Positions 26,952 to 37,236 of a DNA stretch of 64,000 nt are shown here, in pieces (within the stretch, counting starts at the first letter, position 1; every line of letters starts with the position of its first letter). The position numbers and the translations under genes were made by a program. The DNA is taken from the NCBI GenBank assembly GCA_021300355.1, contig JAJTEF010000009.1, positions 1 through 64,000 on the forward strand, in the 5' to 3' direction. The stretch comes from Sphingomonadaceae bacterium. GTDB taxonomy: Bacteria > Pseudomonadota > Alphaproteobacteria > Sphingomonadales > Sphingomonadaceae. The notes beneath the pieces are model-generated. The model was not told the DNA's origin. It did not search any database and worked only from the letters and a program-made list of their open reading frames with translations.

Positions 26952-28349
26952 TTACCCTTTCACCACCTCATGCGCCTTTAACGCACGCTCACGCGCGGCT
27001 TTGTGGCCAATGATTTTGCGCGGATAGCTTTTTGGCCGTGCACCATATTCGTCGGGGTCATGAATATACGGCTCTTGCAAGCCCGCAAGTTCCGGCACCC
27101 ATTCGCGAATGTAACGGGCGGCGTCAAATTTCTCTGACTGCGACAATGGCGCCATGATGCGCACGAACATATTGCTGTCTACGCCCGTCCCCGCAGTCCA
27201 TTGCCAATTGACGCTGTTGCTGCCGTAATCGGCATCGACCAGCGTATCCCAGAACCATTTCTCTCCCTCACGCCAATCAATCAGAAGATGCTTGACCAGG
27301 AACGACGCCGCAATCATCCGCACGCGGTTGTGCATCCATCCGGTCGCCCATAATTGCCGCATCCCGGCATCGACGATTGGATAACCCGTCCGTCCCTTGG
27401 TCCATGCCACGAAATCAGCCTTTACCGCTGGATCGGATAGATCGCGCCACGGCAGCCTGTCGAACGCGTCGCGGGCGTTCTTCGCGCCATATTCGGGCAT
27501 CTGGACGATCACATTCTGCGCATAGTCCCGCCACACCAGTTCCTTAAGGAACACGTCAACCGACCCGCCCGCATGCATGGTCGCATGCCAGCACGCCGCC
27601 GGCGAAATCTCGCCAAAGTGCAGATGCGGTGACAGGAATGACGAACCCGCCACCGATGGCAGATTGCGTTTCTCGTCATAAAATTTGGCCTTATCGGCAA
27701 AATCCTTAAGCCGTTCGCGCGCACCAGCCTCACCCGGAGTCCACATATCGGCCATAGCGCCGGACCAATCGGGCTCGGTGGGCAACAGGGCCCAATAATC
27801 GATATTGTCGCTCTCTGGCCATGTCTGGGGTGCAGTGAACTGCGTAGGGGCTGCCAATGGCACGGGCGGCGGCATATGCTGCCAGAGCGCGCGCATGAAT
27901 GGCGTGTAGATCTTATATTGCCCGCCGCTGCCTGTGGTCACGCTTCCGGCGGGCAATAGATAGTTGCCGTCGTGGCAGACGAATGCGCACCCTGCCCCAA
28001 GTCCAGCTGCGACGGCCTTTTCAGCATTCCGCCACCATGGTTCGTAATGCCGCATGCAGTGAATGGCCGACGCACCGGTCTCTTCAGCGAGTGCGCATAA
28101 AACGTCATCGGATTTACCGGCGCGCAAAATCAGCCGCGAACCCAACGCCCGCAAATCTGCGTCGAGCGCCGTCAGACTATGGTGCAACCACCAACGCGAC
28201 GCCGCGCCCATCTTGCGATGCTTTGGCGTGTCGTCATCCAGGATGTAGATGGGAATAACCGGCGCGCCACTTGCCACTGCGGCTGCAATCGCAGCTTGGT
28301 CCGCGAGACGCAGGTCACGGCGCAGCCAAACGATAACCGGGGCCGTCAT
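26952..28349 (-). CDS. phrB: Deoxyribodipyrimidine photolyase (class I CPD type)
   Basis: A 465-aa FAD enzyme that repairs UV-induced pyrimidine dimers with blue light. The N-terminal antenna domain starts APVIVWLRRDLRL. The FAD-binding domain carries FLKELVWRDYAQNVI, GYPIVDAGMRQLWATGWMHNRVRM and DADYGSNSVNWQWTAGTG. All family signatures are intact. It overlaps the upstream membrane-protein gene by 4 nt (ATGA). Confidence 0.93.
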   Translation of the reverse strand: MTAPVIVWLRRDLRLADQAAIAAAVASGAPVIPIYILDDDTPKHRKMGAASRWWLHHSLTALDADLRALGSRLILRAGKSDDVLCALAEETGASAIHCMRHYEPWWRNAEKAVAAGLGAGCAFVCHDGNYLLPAGSVTTGSGGQYKIYTPFMRALWQHMPPPVPLAAPTQFTAPQTWPESDNIDYWALLPTEPDWSGAMADMWTPGEAGARERLKDFADKAKFYDEKRNLPSVAGSSFLSPHLHFGEISPAACWHATMHAGGSVDVFLKELVWRDYAQNVIVQMPEYGAKNARDAFDRLPWRDLSDPAVKADFVAWTKGRTGYPIVDAGMRQLWATGWMHNRVRMIAASFLVKHLLIDWREGEKWFWDTLVDADYGSNSVNWQWTAGTGVDSNMFVRIMAPLSQSEKFDAARYIREWVPELAGLQEPYIHDPDEYGARPKSYPRKIIGHKAARERALKAHEVVKG

Positions 28350-29308
28350 TTGCTTTCAACTCCAATGGGAAAGAACATACTGAATCGGTCGCCAACCAGC
28401 GGGTTAGAAAAGCGCTGGTCGGAAACCTTCAACGTCTTTTCCGTACCGTCGCCGACAATCTCGGCCACCGGCATGCGTGACCAAAACAACAGGGGCGAGC
28501 CGCGGACAATATGTGTCTCAAAAGCTTTGGCATCTTCACGTCCCATATAATGGGCGCGAATGTCGTCATCGATGCGCGCGCCATGAAACGGCGTGTAAGT
28601 GCCCTGCCCATAATATGTGTCGTCGCGCCAAAGCATTTCACGTTTCCAAAATTGCACTGGGACAGGGTTTGCTACAACCAGAGTCGGCACGATCTTATGC
28701 TGTTTCTGAACGGCTTGGGCGGTCAATTGCTCCGCCCTCCCCGTAATGAGCCCATTGGCTAAGATATAAGCGCAAATGGCGGCAAAACTCGTCAATGCCG
28801 GTGCGCGCCAGTTTGCGCGCCCCTTACGTTCGCGGCGAAGCGAAACCCAAACGCCGCATATCAGCGCAGCCCACAGCCAGATATCGATGATGAACAGCGT
28901 ATCGCCATAAAACCATTGGCTCGAAAATGGTTCAAGCAAACGGATCCCGTAGCTGTTGAACCAGTCGAAGAGCGGATGGCTTAAGCATCCAACATAGGCC
29001 AGCGCCAACAACCAGCCTTTATGTACCGGCAACCTTGTCTCAGGCCGCTTTCCGCGTCTTTCCTGCCAGCGATCGAACCACAGCATGATTCCCCAAAACA
29101 TCAGCGGCAGCACCAGCATCGCGATTGGGCCGTGCGTGAGGCCGCGTCGGATCGCCAAATGCTGCTGCCCGCCCAGCAAAGTCGCCACGGCGTCAATATC
29201 GGGGATATTCGCAGCAATAATTAGCGTCGGCATGGCAAGGCCAGTCCGACGCTTCAACCCCATCTGCCCGATGAGCGCGCCAACAAGGCTATGTGTGAGA
29301 TTATCCAT
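28346..29308 (-). CDS. Membrane-bound metal-dependent hydrolase, YdjM/YbcI family (PF04307)
   Basis: A 320-aa inner-membrane protein with several hydrophobic helices. The N-terminus MDNLTHSLVGALIG, the NIPDIDAVA segment and GLTHGPIAML are typical of the YdjM/DUF457 family. Conserved His and Asp residues there could bind a metal. The C-terminal ~130 residues are a soluble domain. E. coli YdjM is SOS-induced. The gene overlaps phrB, which hints at a stress-related role, but I see no GTTC-N7-GTTC box upstream of it. Confidence 0.8.
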   Translation of the reverse strand: MDNLTHSLVGALIGQMGLKRRTGLAMPTLIIAANIPDIDAVATLLGGQQHLAIRRGLTHGPIAMLVLPLMFWGIMLWFDRWQERRGKRPETRLPVHKGWLLALAYVGCLSHPLFDWFNSYGIRLLEPFSSQWFYGDTLFIIDIWLWAALICGVWVSLRRERKGRANWRAPALTSFAAICAYILANGLITGRAEQLTAQAVQKQHKIVPTLVVANPVPVQFWKREMLWRDDTYYGQGTYTPFHGARIDDDIRAHYMGREDAKAFETHIVRGSPLLFWSRMPVAEIVGDGTEKTLKVSDQRFSNPLVGDRFSMFFPIGVESK

Positions 29309-29377
29309 GCGGGTTAGCTGGCGTAGCCAAACCCAAATGGCAATACGGCGTTATCGCCATAAACTATTTTGTTCACC

Positions 29378-29426
29378 CAGAGGCGCCGAGCAGAAATTTG
29401 AAATCTCTGCGGACCCTGCGCCTCTG
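29378..29426. repeat. Intergenic inverted repeat CAGAGGCGC/GCGCCTCTG
   Basis: The 9-bp arms are perfect, and a second inner stem GCAGA/TCTGC nests inside. It lies 13 nt after the korB stop and ~70 nt from the YdjM-like start. The 'CAGAGGCGC' wording recurs widely in sphingomonad intergenic DNA. It may also act as a korB-downstream terminator. Confidence 0.5.
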
Positions 29427-29438
29427 CGTGAAAATCAA

Positions 29439-30485
29439 TTAAATCTCGGGATGGCCTTCAGCTACGGTCCAAGTTTGTCCCTTTGCCAGCAGCTTGCCCA
29501 GGTCAGGTGCTTTACCTGCACTGGCCGATTCATTCTGCGCGATGACGGCGTCGTTAAAGGTCGGGCGTGGGTCGTCGTAGAGGACGCCGAGTGCCATGGG
29601 AAATTCGCCGAATGGCATTTCCACAAGCATGTGCGCGAGCGAGCGGTTGGTCACGTCATGGACGATAACGCCCGCGCGCTGCCAATCGCCATCGACCACA
29701 TCGACAACCTTCAGCGTCAGCCCAACATTGTCGAGCGCGATGCCTTTGGTACCGCCGGATTTTTCGCTGCCGAACAACATCGGTTCGCCATTACGCAGCC
29801 ACAATTGATGGCCGTCGGCACCCTTTGGCGCAGCGAAGTCTTCAAACACGTCCTTGTTATACACAATGCAGTTCTGGAAGATTTCAATGAACGCCGCGCC
29901 GCGATGGGCGTGCGCTGCATTCAGCACTTCCGGCAGGTTCTTTGAAACGTCAAAGCCACGCGCAACAAACCGTGCGCCTGAACCGAGCGCAAATGCACAT
30001 GGCGTGGCTGGACGGTCAACCGAGCCATAAGGCGTCGACGGGCTGTTGGTGCCAACGCGCGATGTTGGCGAATATTGGCCCTTGGTCAGGCCGTAAATTT
30101 CATTGTTGAACAGCATGATCTGGCAATCCAGATTGCGGCGCAGCAAATGCATCGTGTGGTTGCCGCCGATCGACAGCGCATCACCATCGCCCGTGATAAT
30201 CCACACATCAAGATCGGGATTGGCGAGCTTTACACCCGTCGCAACCGCAGGTGCGCGGCCGTGGATGGTGTGGAAGCCATAGGTTTCCATATAATATGGG
30301 AAACGCGAAGAGCAGCCGATGCCGCTGATGAACACGGTGTTTTCAGGCGTGCCGCCGATTTCAGGCATGGTGCGCTGCACAGCCTTCAAAATCGCATAGT
30401 CACCACAGCCGGGGCACCAGCGAACCTCTTGGTCGGTTTCCCAATCCTTGGGCGTTGTCGCTTTCACGGGGGTCATATCGTTCAT
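29439..30485 (-). CDS. korB: 2-oxoacid:ferredoxin oxidoreductase, beta subunit (2-oxoglutarate type)
   Basis: A 348-aa thiamine-diphosphate subunit. WCPGCGDYAILKAV near residue 24 holds iron-sulfur cysteines. The TPP signature GDGDALSIGGNH is followed by NNEIYGLTKGQYSPTS. It partners with the alpha subunit just upstream, sharing a TAATG overlap. The complex oxidatively decarboxylates 2-oxoglutarate (or another 2-oxoacid) to the acyl-CoA with reduced ferredoxin. The substrate is inferred from similarity to KorAB. Confidence 0.88.
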   Translation of the reverse strand: MNDMTPVKATTPKDWETDQEVRWCPGCGDYAILKAVQRTMPEIGGTPENTVFISGIGCSSRFPYYMETYGFHTIHGRAPAVATGVKLANPDLDVWIITGDGDALSIGGNHTMHLLRRNLDCQIMLFNNEIYGLTKGQYSPTSRVGTNSPSTPYGSVDRPATPCAFALGSGARFVARGFDVSKNLPEVLNAAHAHRGAAFIEIFQNCIVYNKDVFEDFAAPKGADGHQLWLRNGEPMLFGSEKSGGTKGIALDNVGLTLKVVDVVDGDWQRAGVIVHDVTNRSLAHMLVEMPFGEFPMALGVLYDDPRPTFNDAVIAQNESASAGKAPDLGKLLAKGQTWTVAEGHPEI

Positions 30486-32353
30486 TATAAAGCACTCCCA
30501 ATCGCGGCTTCAATTTCGGCGATAGTAAATGGCTGACCGGACACTTTGTTCACGGGCTGCGCATCCACAAGGAACTGGTCACGCAATATGGTCTTCAACT
30601 GGCCCGTGTTCATTTCAGGGACGATGATCTTGTCAAAGCTCTTCAACAACTCGGCCATGTTTTTGGGCATGGGCCAGATATGGCGAATGTGGACATGCGC
30701 GACATCGACGCCCTCTGCACGCTTGCGACGCACCGCTTGCTTGATGGGACCATAGGTTGATCCCCAGCCAACGACAGCAAGCTTTGCGCCCGCTGCGCCC
30801 TGCTCGACGATCTGGTCGGGAATGCTGTCGGCGACATTGTTTACCTTGGCCGAACGAATGTCGGTCATCGCTTGGTGGTTGGCGGGTGCATAGTTGATGT
30901 GGCCGGTATCGACTTCTTTTTCGATACCACCAATGCGGTGCAGCAATCCGGGCGTGCCGGGCTTCACCCATGGGCGCTTCAACTTATGGTCCCGCGAATA
31001 GGGCTTGAACCCATCTTCGGGCACGCTTTCCAGAAACTCGACGGGGAATGGCGTATACTCTTCGAGATCGGGCACCAGCCAAGGCTCAGCCGCGTTGGCG
31101 ATATAGCCATCGGTAAGCAGCATCACTGGCGTCATATACTCAACCGCAATCCGCACAGCTTCGACCGCGCAGTCAAAGCAATCAACCGGCGAGCGCGCTG
31201 CGATCACGGGCATCGGTGCATCACCGTTGCGGCCATACACCGCTTGATACAGATCGGACTGCTCGGTCTTGGTTGGCAGACCCGTCGAAGGGCCGCCACG
31301 CTGGCTGTTGACGATGACCAAGGGAAGCTCGGTCATGATAGCAAGGCCCATAGCCTCACCCTTCAACGCGATGCCGGGACCAGACGAGCTGGTAACGCCC
31401 AACTGCCCCGCGTAGCTTGCGCCAATGGCCGAACAAATCGCGGCAATTTCATCTTCAGCCTGGAAGGTGGTGATCCCATATTCTTTCAAGCGGCTAAGGT
31501 GATGCAAGATCGCGGATGCTGGTGTAATCGGGTATCCGCCGAAGAACATCTTGAGGCCAGCGAGTTGTGCGCCAGCGACCAAGCCATAAGAAATGGACTC
31601 AGCGCCCGTCACCGTCCGGTACAGACCCGCAGGCGCAGGCGCGGCATCGACATGATATTGCTTCAGCGGTCCAGCCAGTTCAGCAGTCTCACCATAAGCA
31701 TGGCCAGCATTCAGCGCCGCGATATTGGCGTCGGCCAAAACCTGATTCTTTGCAAATTTGGCGTTCAGCCAATCAATGATAGGCTGACGATCACGGTCAA
31801 ACATCCACAAAGCAAGACCAAGCGTCCACATATTCTTACAACGCAACGCGTCTTTGTTGCCCATGCCAAACGGCTTGACGGCTTCCAGCGTCAGCGCGCT
31901 GATGTCGAACGCCAGCACTTGCCATTTCGCAAGACTGCCATCTTCAAACGGGTTGGTGGTATATTTGGCCTTATCCAGGTTGCGCTGGTTAAACTCGCCT
32001 GTGTCCGCGATAATCAAACCGCCTTCGCGCAAAGACCCGACATTGGTTTTCAGTGCGGCGGGGTTCATCGCGATCAGCACATCTGGCTGATCACCAGCGG
32101 TGTCGATTGCGGACGAACCAAAGTTAATCTGAAACGCCGAAACACCGAAAAGCGTCCCGATTGGTGCACGGATTTCAGCAGGAAAATCAGGGAATGTGGC
32201 AAAGTCATTGCCCGCCAATGCCGACGACAGCGTAAACTGCCCCCCGGTCAACTGCATGCCGTCGCCGCTGTCCCCTGCAAAGCGCACAACGACAGCGTCG
32301 CTTTGCACTGGAGTATGTCCGCTCGTCTGTTCGTCTTTGAATGCCGTAGCCAT
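30485..32353 (-). CDS. korA: 2-oxoacid:ferredoxin oxidoreductase, fused gamma-alpha subunit
   Basis: A 622-aa subunit. An N-terminal gamma-type domain (VRFAGDSGDGMQLTGGQF, residues 20-195) is fused to the pyrimidine-binding alpha domain (GYPITPASAILHHL, FQAEDEIAAICSAIGASYAG). The start at 32353 (MATAFKDEQ) is preferred; the 62 residues upstream in the ORF are a shadow. No ferredoxin-like delta domain is present. Such two-subunit enzymes occur in aerobes, where they supplement or replace the 2-oxoglutarate dehydrogenase complex. The long antisense ORF across this gene is an artefact of codon bias. Confidence 0.88.
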   Translation of the reverse strand: MATAFKDEQTSGHTPVQSDAVVVRFAGDSGDGMQLTGGQFTLSSALAGNDFATFPDFPAEIRAPIGTLFGVSAFQINFGSSAIDTAGDQPDVLIAMNPAALKTNVGSLREGGLIIADTGEFNQRNLDKAKYTTNPFEDGSLAKWQVLAFDISALTLEAVKPFGMGNKDALRCKNMWTLGLALWMFDRDRQPIIDWLNAKFAKNQVLADANIAALNAGHAYGETAELAGPLKQYHVDAAPAPAGLYRTVTGAESISYGLVAGAQLAGLKMFFGGYPITPASAILHHLSRLKEYGITTFQAEDEIAAICSAIGASYAGQLGVTSSSGPGIALKGEAMGLAIMTELPLVIVNSQRGGPSTGLPTKTEQSDLYQAVYGRNGDAPMPVIAARSPVDCFDCAVEAVRIAVEYMTPVMLLTDGYIANAAEPWLVPDLEEYTPFPVEFLESVPEDGFKPYSRDHKLKRPWVKPGTPGLLHRIGGIEKEVDTGHINYAPANHQAMTDIRSAKVNNVADSIPDQIVEQGAAGAKLAVVGWGSTYGPIKQAVRRKRAEGVDVAHVHIRHIWPMPKNMAELLKSFDKIIVPEMNTGQLKTILRDQFLVDAQPVNKVSGQPFTIAEIEAAIGSAL

Positions 32354-32499
32354 GCGTTCTAGCCCGTCTTTAATTGCAACTTTATTGCCTTTGCGCCTAA
32401 TCCCATTCGCGGCGCACTGCAATGTTAGAAAAACTATCGGTGGATATGCTGGACGCATTGGCCAAGCCACCCTAGGAAGCGACAGAAATGGAGAACACG

Positions 32500-33459
32500 A
32501 TGACCGATACCCCACCTTATGTCCGTCCAGACGTGGCATTGTTTCTGCAATTTCTAAACGCGGTACCCGGCCCTAAATTTTGGCAAGTGCCCGTTGATGA
32601 CGCTCGCGCGATGACCGCTGCGATGCGCGACGTTGCGGATGCCCCCGTTGGCGAGCTTGCCGTTATTCGTGATTTATCGATTCCCGGCCCCGCCGGAGCC
32701 ATCCCCGCGCGATTATATGACAGCCGCGAACAGCGCGAAGCTGGCCCTGTCATGGTGTTTTACCATGGCGGCGGATTCGTTATCGGCAGCCTGTATACCT
32801 ATGAACCCTATTGCGCCGAAGTTGCGCGCCTCCTCGATTTGCCGGTCATCTCCATCGATTATCGACTGTCACCCGAACATCCATTCCCTGCCCCAGCCGA
32901 AGATTGTGAAGCCGCAACCCGCTGGATTGCGACGAGCCCTGCGGAACTTGGACGGCAAGTGACTGGGCTCATTCCCTCCGGCGACAGTGCTGGCGGGAAC
33001 CTAGCTATTGTCACCACCATGGCGCTCCGCGACCGTCCGGCGGCCGTGCCGGTGTTGGCGCAACATCCGATTTACCCCGTCGTCACACTCGATGCTGACT
33101 GGCCGAGCATGCGCGAATTTGCCAACGGCTATTTGCTCACCGAAGAAGCAATGGCCTATTTTGGCGAAGGCCACGCCGCAACGCCCGGAGACTATCGTTC
33201 CGAGCCATTGAATTTCAGCCAGCAGGGCATGCCGCCGAGCCTTGTTACCACCGCAAGCCTTGATCCGTTGCGCGACCAGGGCATCGCTTATGTTGAAAAG
33301 TTGAAGCAGGACGGCGTGCGGGTTGAACATCGCAGTGCCGAGGGCAATATTCACGGGCATATCAACATCCGTCAGGCTATCCCATCGGTCCAATCGGACA
33401 TCGAGGGCAATATCGCCGCGCTGAAAGACCTGCTTGCAGAAGTGGCGGCAACAGCATGA
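32500..33459 (+). CDS. Alpha/beta hydrolase, hormone-sensitive-lipase family esterase
   Basis: A 319-aa esterase with the HSL oxyanion motif VFYHGGGFVIG and the nucleophile elbow IPSGDSAGGNLA. A catalytic Asp lies in the TASLDPLRDQG segment and a His near GNIHGH at the C-terminus. It is predicted cytoplasmic. I prefer ATG at 32500 with GGAG seven nt upstream; ATG at 32488 is an alternative. It is divergent from korAB and overlaps rppH by 4 nt. The natural substrate is unknown. Confidence 0.87.
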   Translation: MTDTPPYVRPDVALFLQFLNAVPGPKFWQVPVDDARAMTAAMRDVADAPVGELAVIRDLSIPGPAGAIPARLYDSREQREAGPVMVFYHGGGFVIGSLYTYEPYCAEVARLLDLPVISIDYRLSPEHPFPAPAEDCEAATRWIATSPAELGRQVTGLIPSGDSAGGNLAIVTTMALRDRPAAVPVLAQHPIYPVVTLDADWPSMREFANGYLLTEEAMAYFGEGHAATPGDYRSEPLNFSQQGMPPSLVTTASLDPLRDQGIAYVEKLKQDGVRVEHRSAEGNIHGHINIRQAIPSVQSDIEGNIAALKDLLAEVAATA

Positions 33460-33941
33460 GCATATCTTTGGAAGATTTACCGTACCGTCCCTGTGCGGGC
33501 ATCATGCTCGCCAATATGCAGGGGAAGATATTTGTCGGGCAACGCTTGGACAGCCCCGTCGGAACCGATGCATGGCAAATGCCGCAAGGTGGCATCGACG
33601 ATGGTGAGGATGCAGAGACTGCGGCGCTCCGCGAGTTATTCGAAGAAACCGGCGTGCGCGCCGATTTGGTCGATATTCTCGCGCGCAGCCGTGATGAACA
33701 TTTCTATGACTTACCCGATGATATGATTGGCCGCATTTGGAAGGGCAAATATCGCGGGCAACGCCAGCATTGGTTTTTGATGCGCTTCAAAGGCACCGAT
33801 GCCGATATCAACATCGCAACGTCGCATCAGGAATTTAGCAAGTGGCAGTGGATCGATGCACCGCAATTGCCGCAACTGATCGTGCCGTTCAAAAAGCGGC
33901 TGTACGAGAATATTCTCGCGGAGTTTGTAGACCTGATTTGA
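33456..33941 (+). CDS. rppH: RNA 5' pyrophosphohydrolase (Nudix)
   Basis: A 161-aa Nudix enzyme that removes pyrophosphate from mRNA 5' ends and so triggers decay. The Nudix box is GGIDDGEDAETAALRELFEE plus TGV. The flanking residues WQMPQGGID and FEETG match RppH. The ATG overlaps the esterase stop (ATGA). The downstream TTCAG/CTGAA hairpin may separate it from the convergent TPR gene. Confidence 0.9.
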   Translation: MSISLEDLPYRPCAGIMLANMQGKIFVGQRLDSPVGTDAWQMPQGGIDDGEDAETAALRELFEETGVRADLVDILARSRDEHFYDLPDDMIGRIWKGKYRGQRQHWFLMRFKGTDADINIATSHQEFSKWQWIDAPQLPQLIVPFKKRLYENILAEFVDLI

Positions 33942-33973
33942 CGCTGTTCAGTGTGCTGAACGCATCCGCGCTC

Positions 33974-34501
33974 TTAATTGGGTTGCGGAACCGGCACGCT
34001 AGCGACGCTTGGTTTCGTATCGGCGGCACTTGCCTGCATTTGCGGTTTTTCGCTCGCCTTGCTGGATGCAAGCGCAAGCCGGTCAACAGCGCTGCAGTCC
34101 GCGCGGCATAATGTTTTCAGCCGCGCGATATTTTTACCCGCTTGCTCAATTGCGCCTTTGGCAATCATGGCATCTGCCTGCTCGGCCAATGCAACCTGAT
34201 CATTGGGCTCAAGCTCCAACGCTTCTGTGTAAAAGCGGATCGCTTTACCATTCAATCCTTGGGCCTTCACCGCGCGGGCCATCGCAATATACGCAGGGCG
34301 ATTGCGCGGGTCGACCGCAAGTGCGGATTCATACCAGCTGATGGCATTGTCGAACCGTCCAGCGGCCGATTCCTGATCACCCGTCTGCATCAGGGCTATA
34401 GAGCGGGCGTCAATATCGTCATCCGCGCGTCCGCCAATGCTCGCGCTCGACATGACCGCTAAGGTGAGTGACAGGGCAATGGCCGCGGGAGAAAAGCGCA
34501 T
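33974..34501 (-). CDS. Exported TPR-repeat protein
   Basis: A 175-aa protein. I chose the start at 34501 (MRFSPAAIALSLTLAVMSS), which gives a signal peptide. Two to three TPR units follow: SAAGRFDNAISWYESALAVD and KAIRFYTEALELEPNDQVAL. A tail rich in Ala, Ser, Pro and Gln ends the protein (SVPVPQPN). It is likely periplasmic and a protein-interaction scaffold; no partner is evident. It lies 36 nt downstream of the RsmB-like gene. Confidence 0.75.
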   Translation of the reverse strand: MRFSPAAIALSLTLAVMSSASIGGRADDDIDARSIALMQTGDQESAAGRFDNAISWYESALAVDPRNRPAYIAMARAVKAQGLNGKAIRFYTEALELEPNDQVALAEQADAMIAKGAIEQAGKNIARLKTLCRADCSAVDRLALASSKASEKPQMQASAADTKPSVASVPVPQPN

Positions 34502-34536
34502 AAATAATATCCATATCCGTTTAGAGCATAACGCTA

Positions 34537-35718
34537 TCACAGCTTTTGGAGCCTCGCGAAGAAGAATCCATCACTGCCATCATGAAGCGGGGTCAACAAC
34601 ACGCCATCGCCGTCGGCACGGCCCATCGACACGCCCGTATCCGCAGCGCGCCAGCCCGAATGCGATTTTAAGAACGCAGCCACTTGGCCCTTGCCCTCAC
34701 TCTCGATGAGCGAGCACACGGCATAAACAAGATAACCGCCACGCACGACCATGTCGGCGCCAATGTCCAACAGCTTCGCCTGTTCATCAACAACGCGCTT
34801 CAACCGCGCCGCATCCAAGCGCCAGCGCGTCTCTGGATTGCGCCGCCATGTCCCGCTTCCCGAACAAGGTGCGTCAATGAGGACAAGGTCGCAGCCACCG
34901 ACAAATTCCGACAGCATTTCTTTTTCCTTGCCCGGATTGAGCAAGCGCGTTTCGATATTGATGGCACCAGACCGGTTGGCCCGTGGCTTCAATTGGTCCA
35001 GCCGGTTGCGGTTTGTGTCCGTTGCGATCAACCTCCCCTGATTTCGCATAGCTGCGGCAAGCGCGAGGGTTTTACCACCAGCGCCAGCGCACAGGTCAAG
35101 CACAGTGCCTAAACCCTTTGCCTGACATGCCTCTACAATCAACTGGCTTCCCAGATCCTGAATTTCCACCTGACCGTCTTCCACCGCAAGGTGGCTATCG
35201 ATCGCAGTCCCGCCCGGCAGGCGCAGCGCATATTCGAGATGCGGAAGGACTTCAGCGTCGGGAAACGTCGCCGACACTTCGGCGCGGCTTGCCTTCAACG
35301 CATTCACGCGCAAGTCCATAGGGGCACGGTCAAGCAGGCTTGCCTGCTCGGCCTCGTCAACATGGGCGGAAAACAAAGGTTTGATCCATTTGGGCAGCCC
35401 GCCACCTGTTGATCGCGCTTCGCCGGGTTCAATCGCCGCTGGACCATAATCGGTCCCGTCGAACAATGCCGCCAGCTCCGGATCGGCATCCGCCATTGCT
35501 ACAAAGGCAGACCGCGCCGTTACCGGCCTTTTGCCAAAGCGGCGGATCGCGCCCCACGCCAAATCGCGGACAGCACGGCGGTCTTTCGAACCGGCATAAC
35601 GCCGCTCGGCGAAAAAGCGCTTCGCAAGCTGGTCAGCAGAAGCGCCGCCATCACGTGCGGAAAGGATGATTTGGTCAACCAATTCAATGGCTGACTGCAG
35701 GCGAGCAGCAGGTCTCAT
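34537..35718 (-). CDS. RsmB/NOP-family RNA (cytosine-5) methyltransferase
   Basis: A 393-aa SAM-dependent enzyme. An N-terminal NusB-like helical region (IELVDQIILSARDGG, KDRRAVRDLAWGAIRR) precedes a Rossmann methyltransferase domain (VLDLCAGAGGKTLALAAAM). Both catalytic cysteines are visible in IDAPCSGSGTWRRNPE and YAVCSLIESEG. It probably methylates 16S rRNA C967 or an equivalent base. It lies 4 nt after guaB. Confidence 0.88.
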   Translation of the reverse strand: MRPAARLQSAIELVDQIILSARDGGASADQLAKRFFAERRYAGSKDRRAVRDLAWGAIRRFGKRPVTARSAFVAMADADPELAALFDGTDYGPAAIEPGEARSTGGGLPKWIKPLFSAHVDEAEQASLLDRAPMDLRVNALKASRAEVSATFPDAEVLPHLEYALRLPGGTAIDSHLAVEDGQVEIQDLGSQLIVEACQAKGLGTVLDLCAGAGGKTLALAAAMRNQGRLIATDTNRNRLDQLKPRANRSGAINIETRLLNPGKEKEMLSEFVGGCDLVLIDAPCSGSGTWRRNPETRWRLDAARLKRVVDEQAKLLDIGADMVVRGGYLVYAVCSLIESEGKGQVAAFLKSHSGWRAADTGVSMGRADGDGVLLTPLHDGSDGFFFARLQKL

Positions 35719-35721
35719 GCC

Positions 35722-37194
<1,473 letters not shown>

Positions 37195-37236
37195 TTAAGC
37201 TTTGATTCGTGGCGGCCCATGTAAACAGTAAGCGCC

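Noticed and set aside
29085-29945. 286-aa plus-strand ORF across the korB 3' end and the YdjM-like gene
   Set aside because: It spans two real minus-strand genes and an intergenic repeat, with no coherent protein pattern.
30872-32362. 496-aa plus-strand ORF opposite korA
   Set aside because: It is antisense to a clearly conserved gene, has no recognisable domain, and arises from codon bias on the reverse strand.
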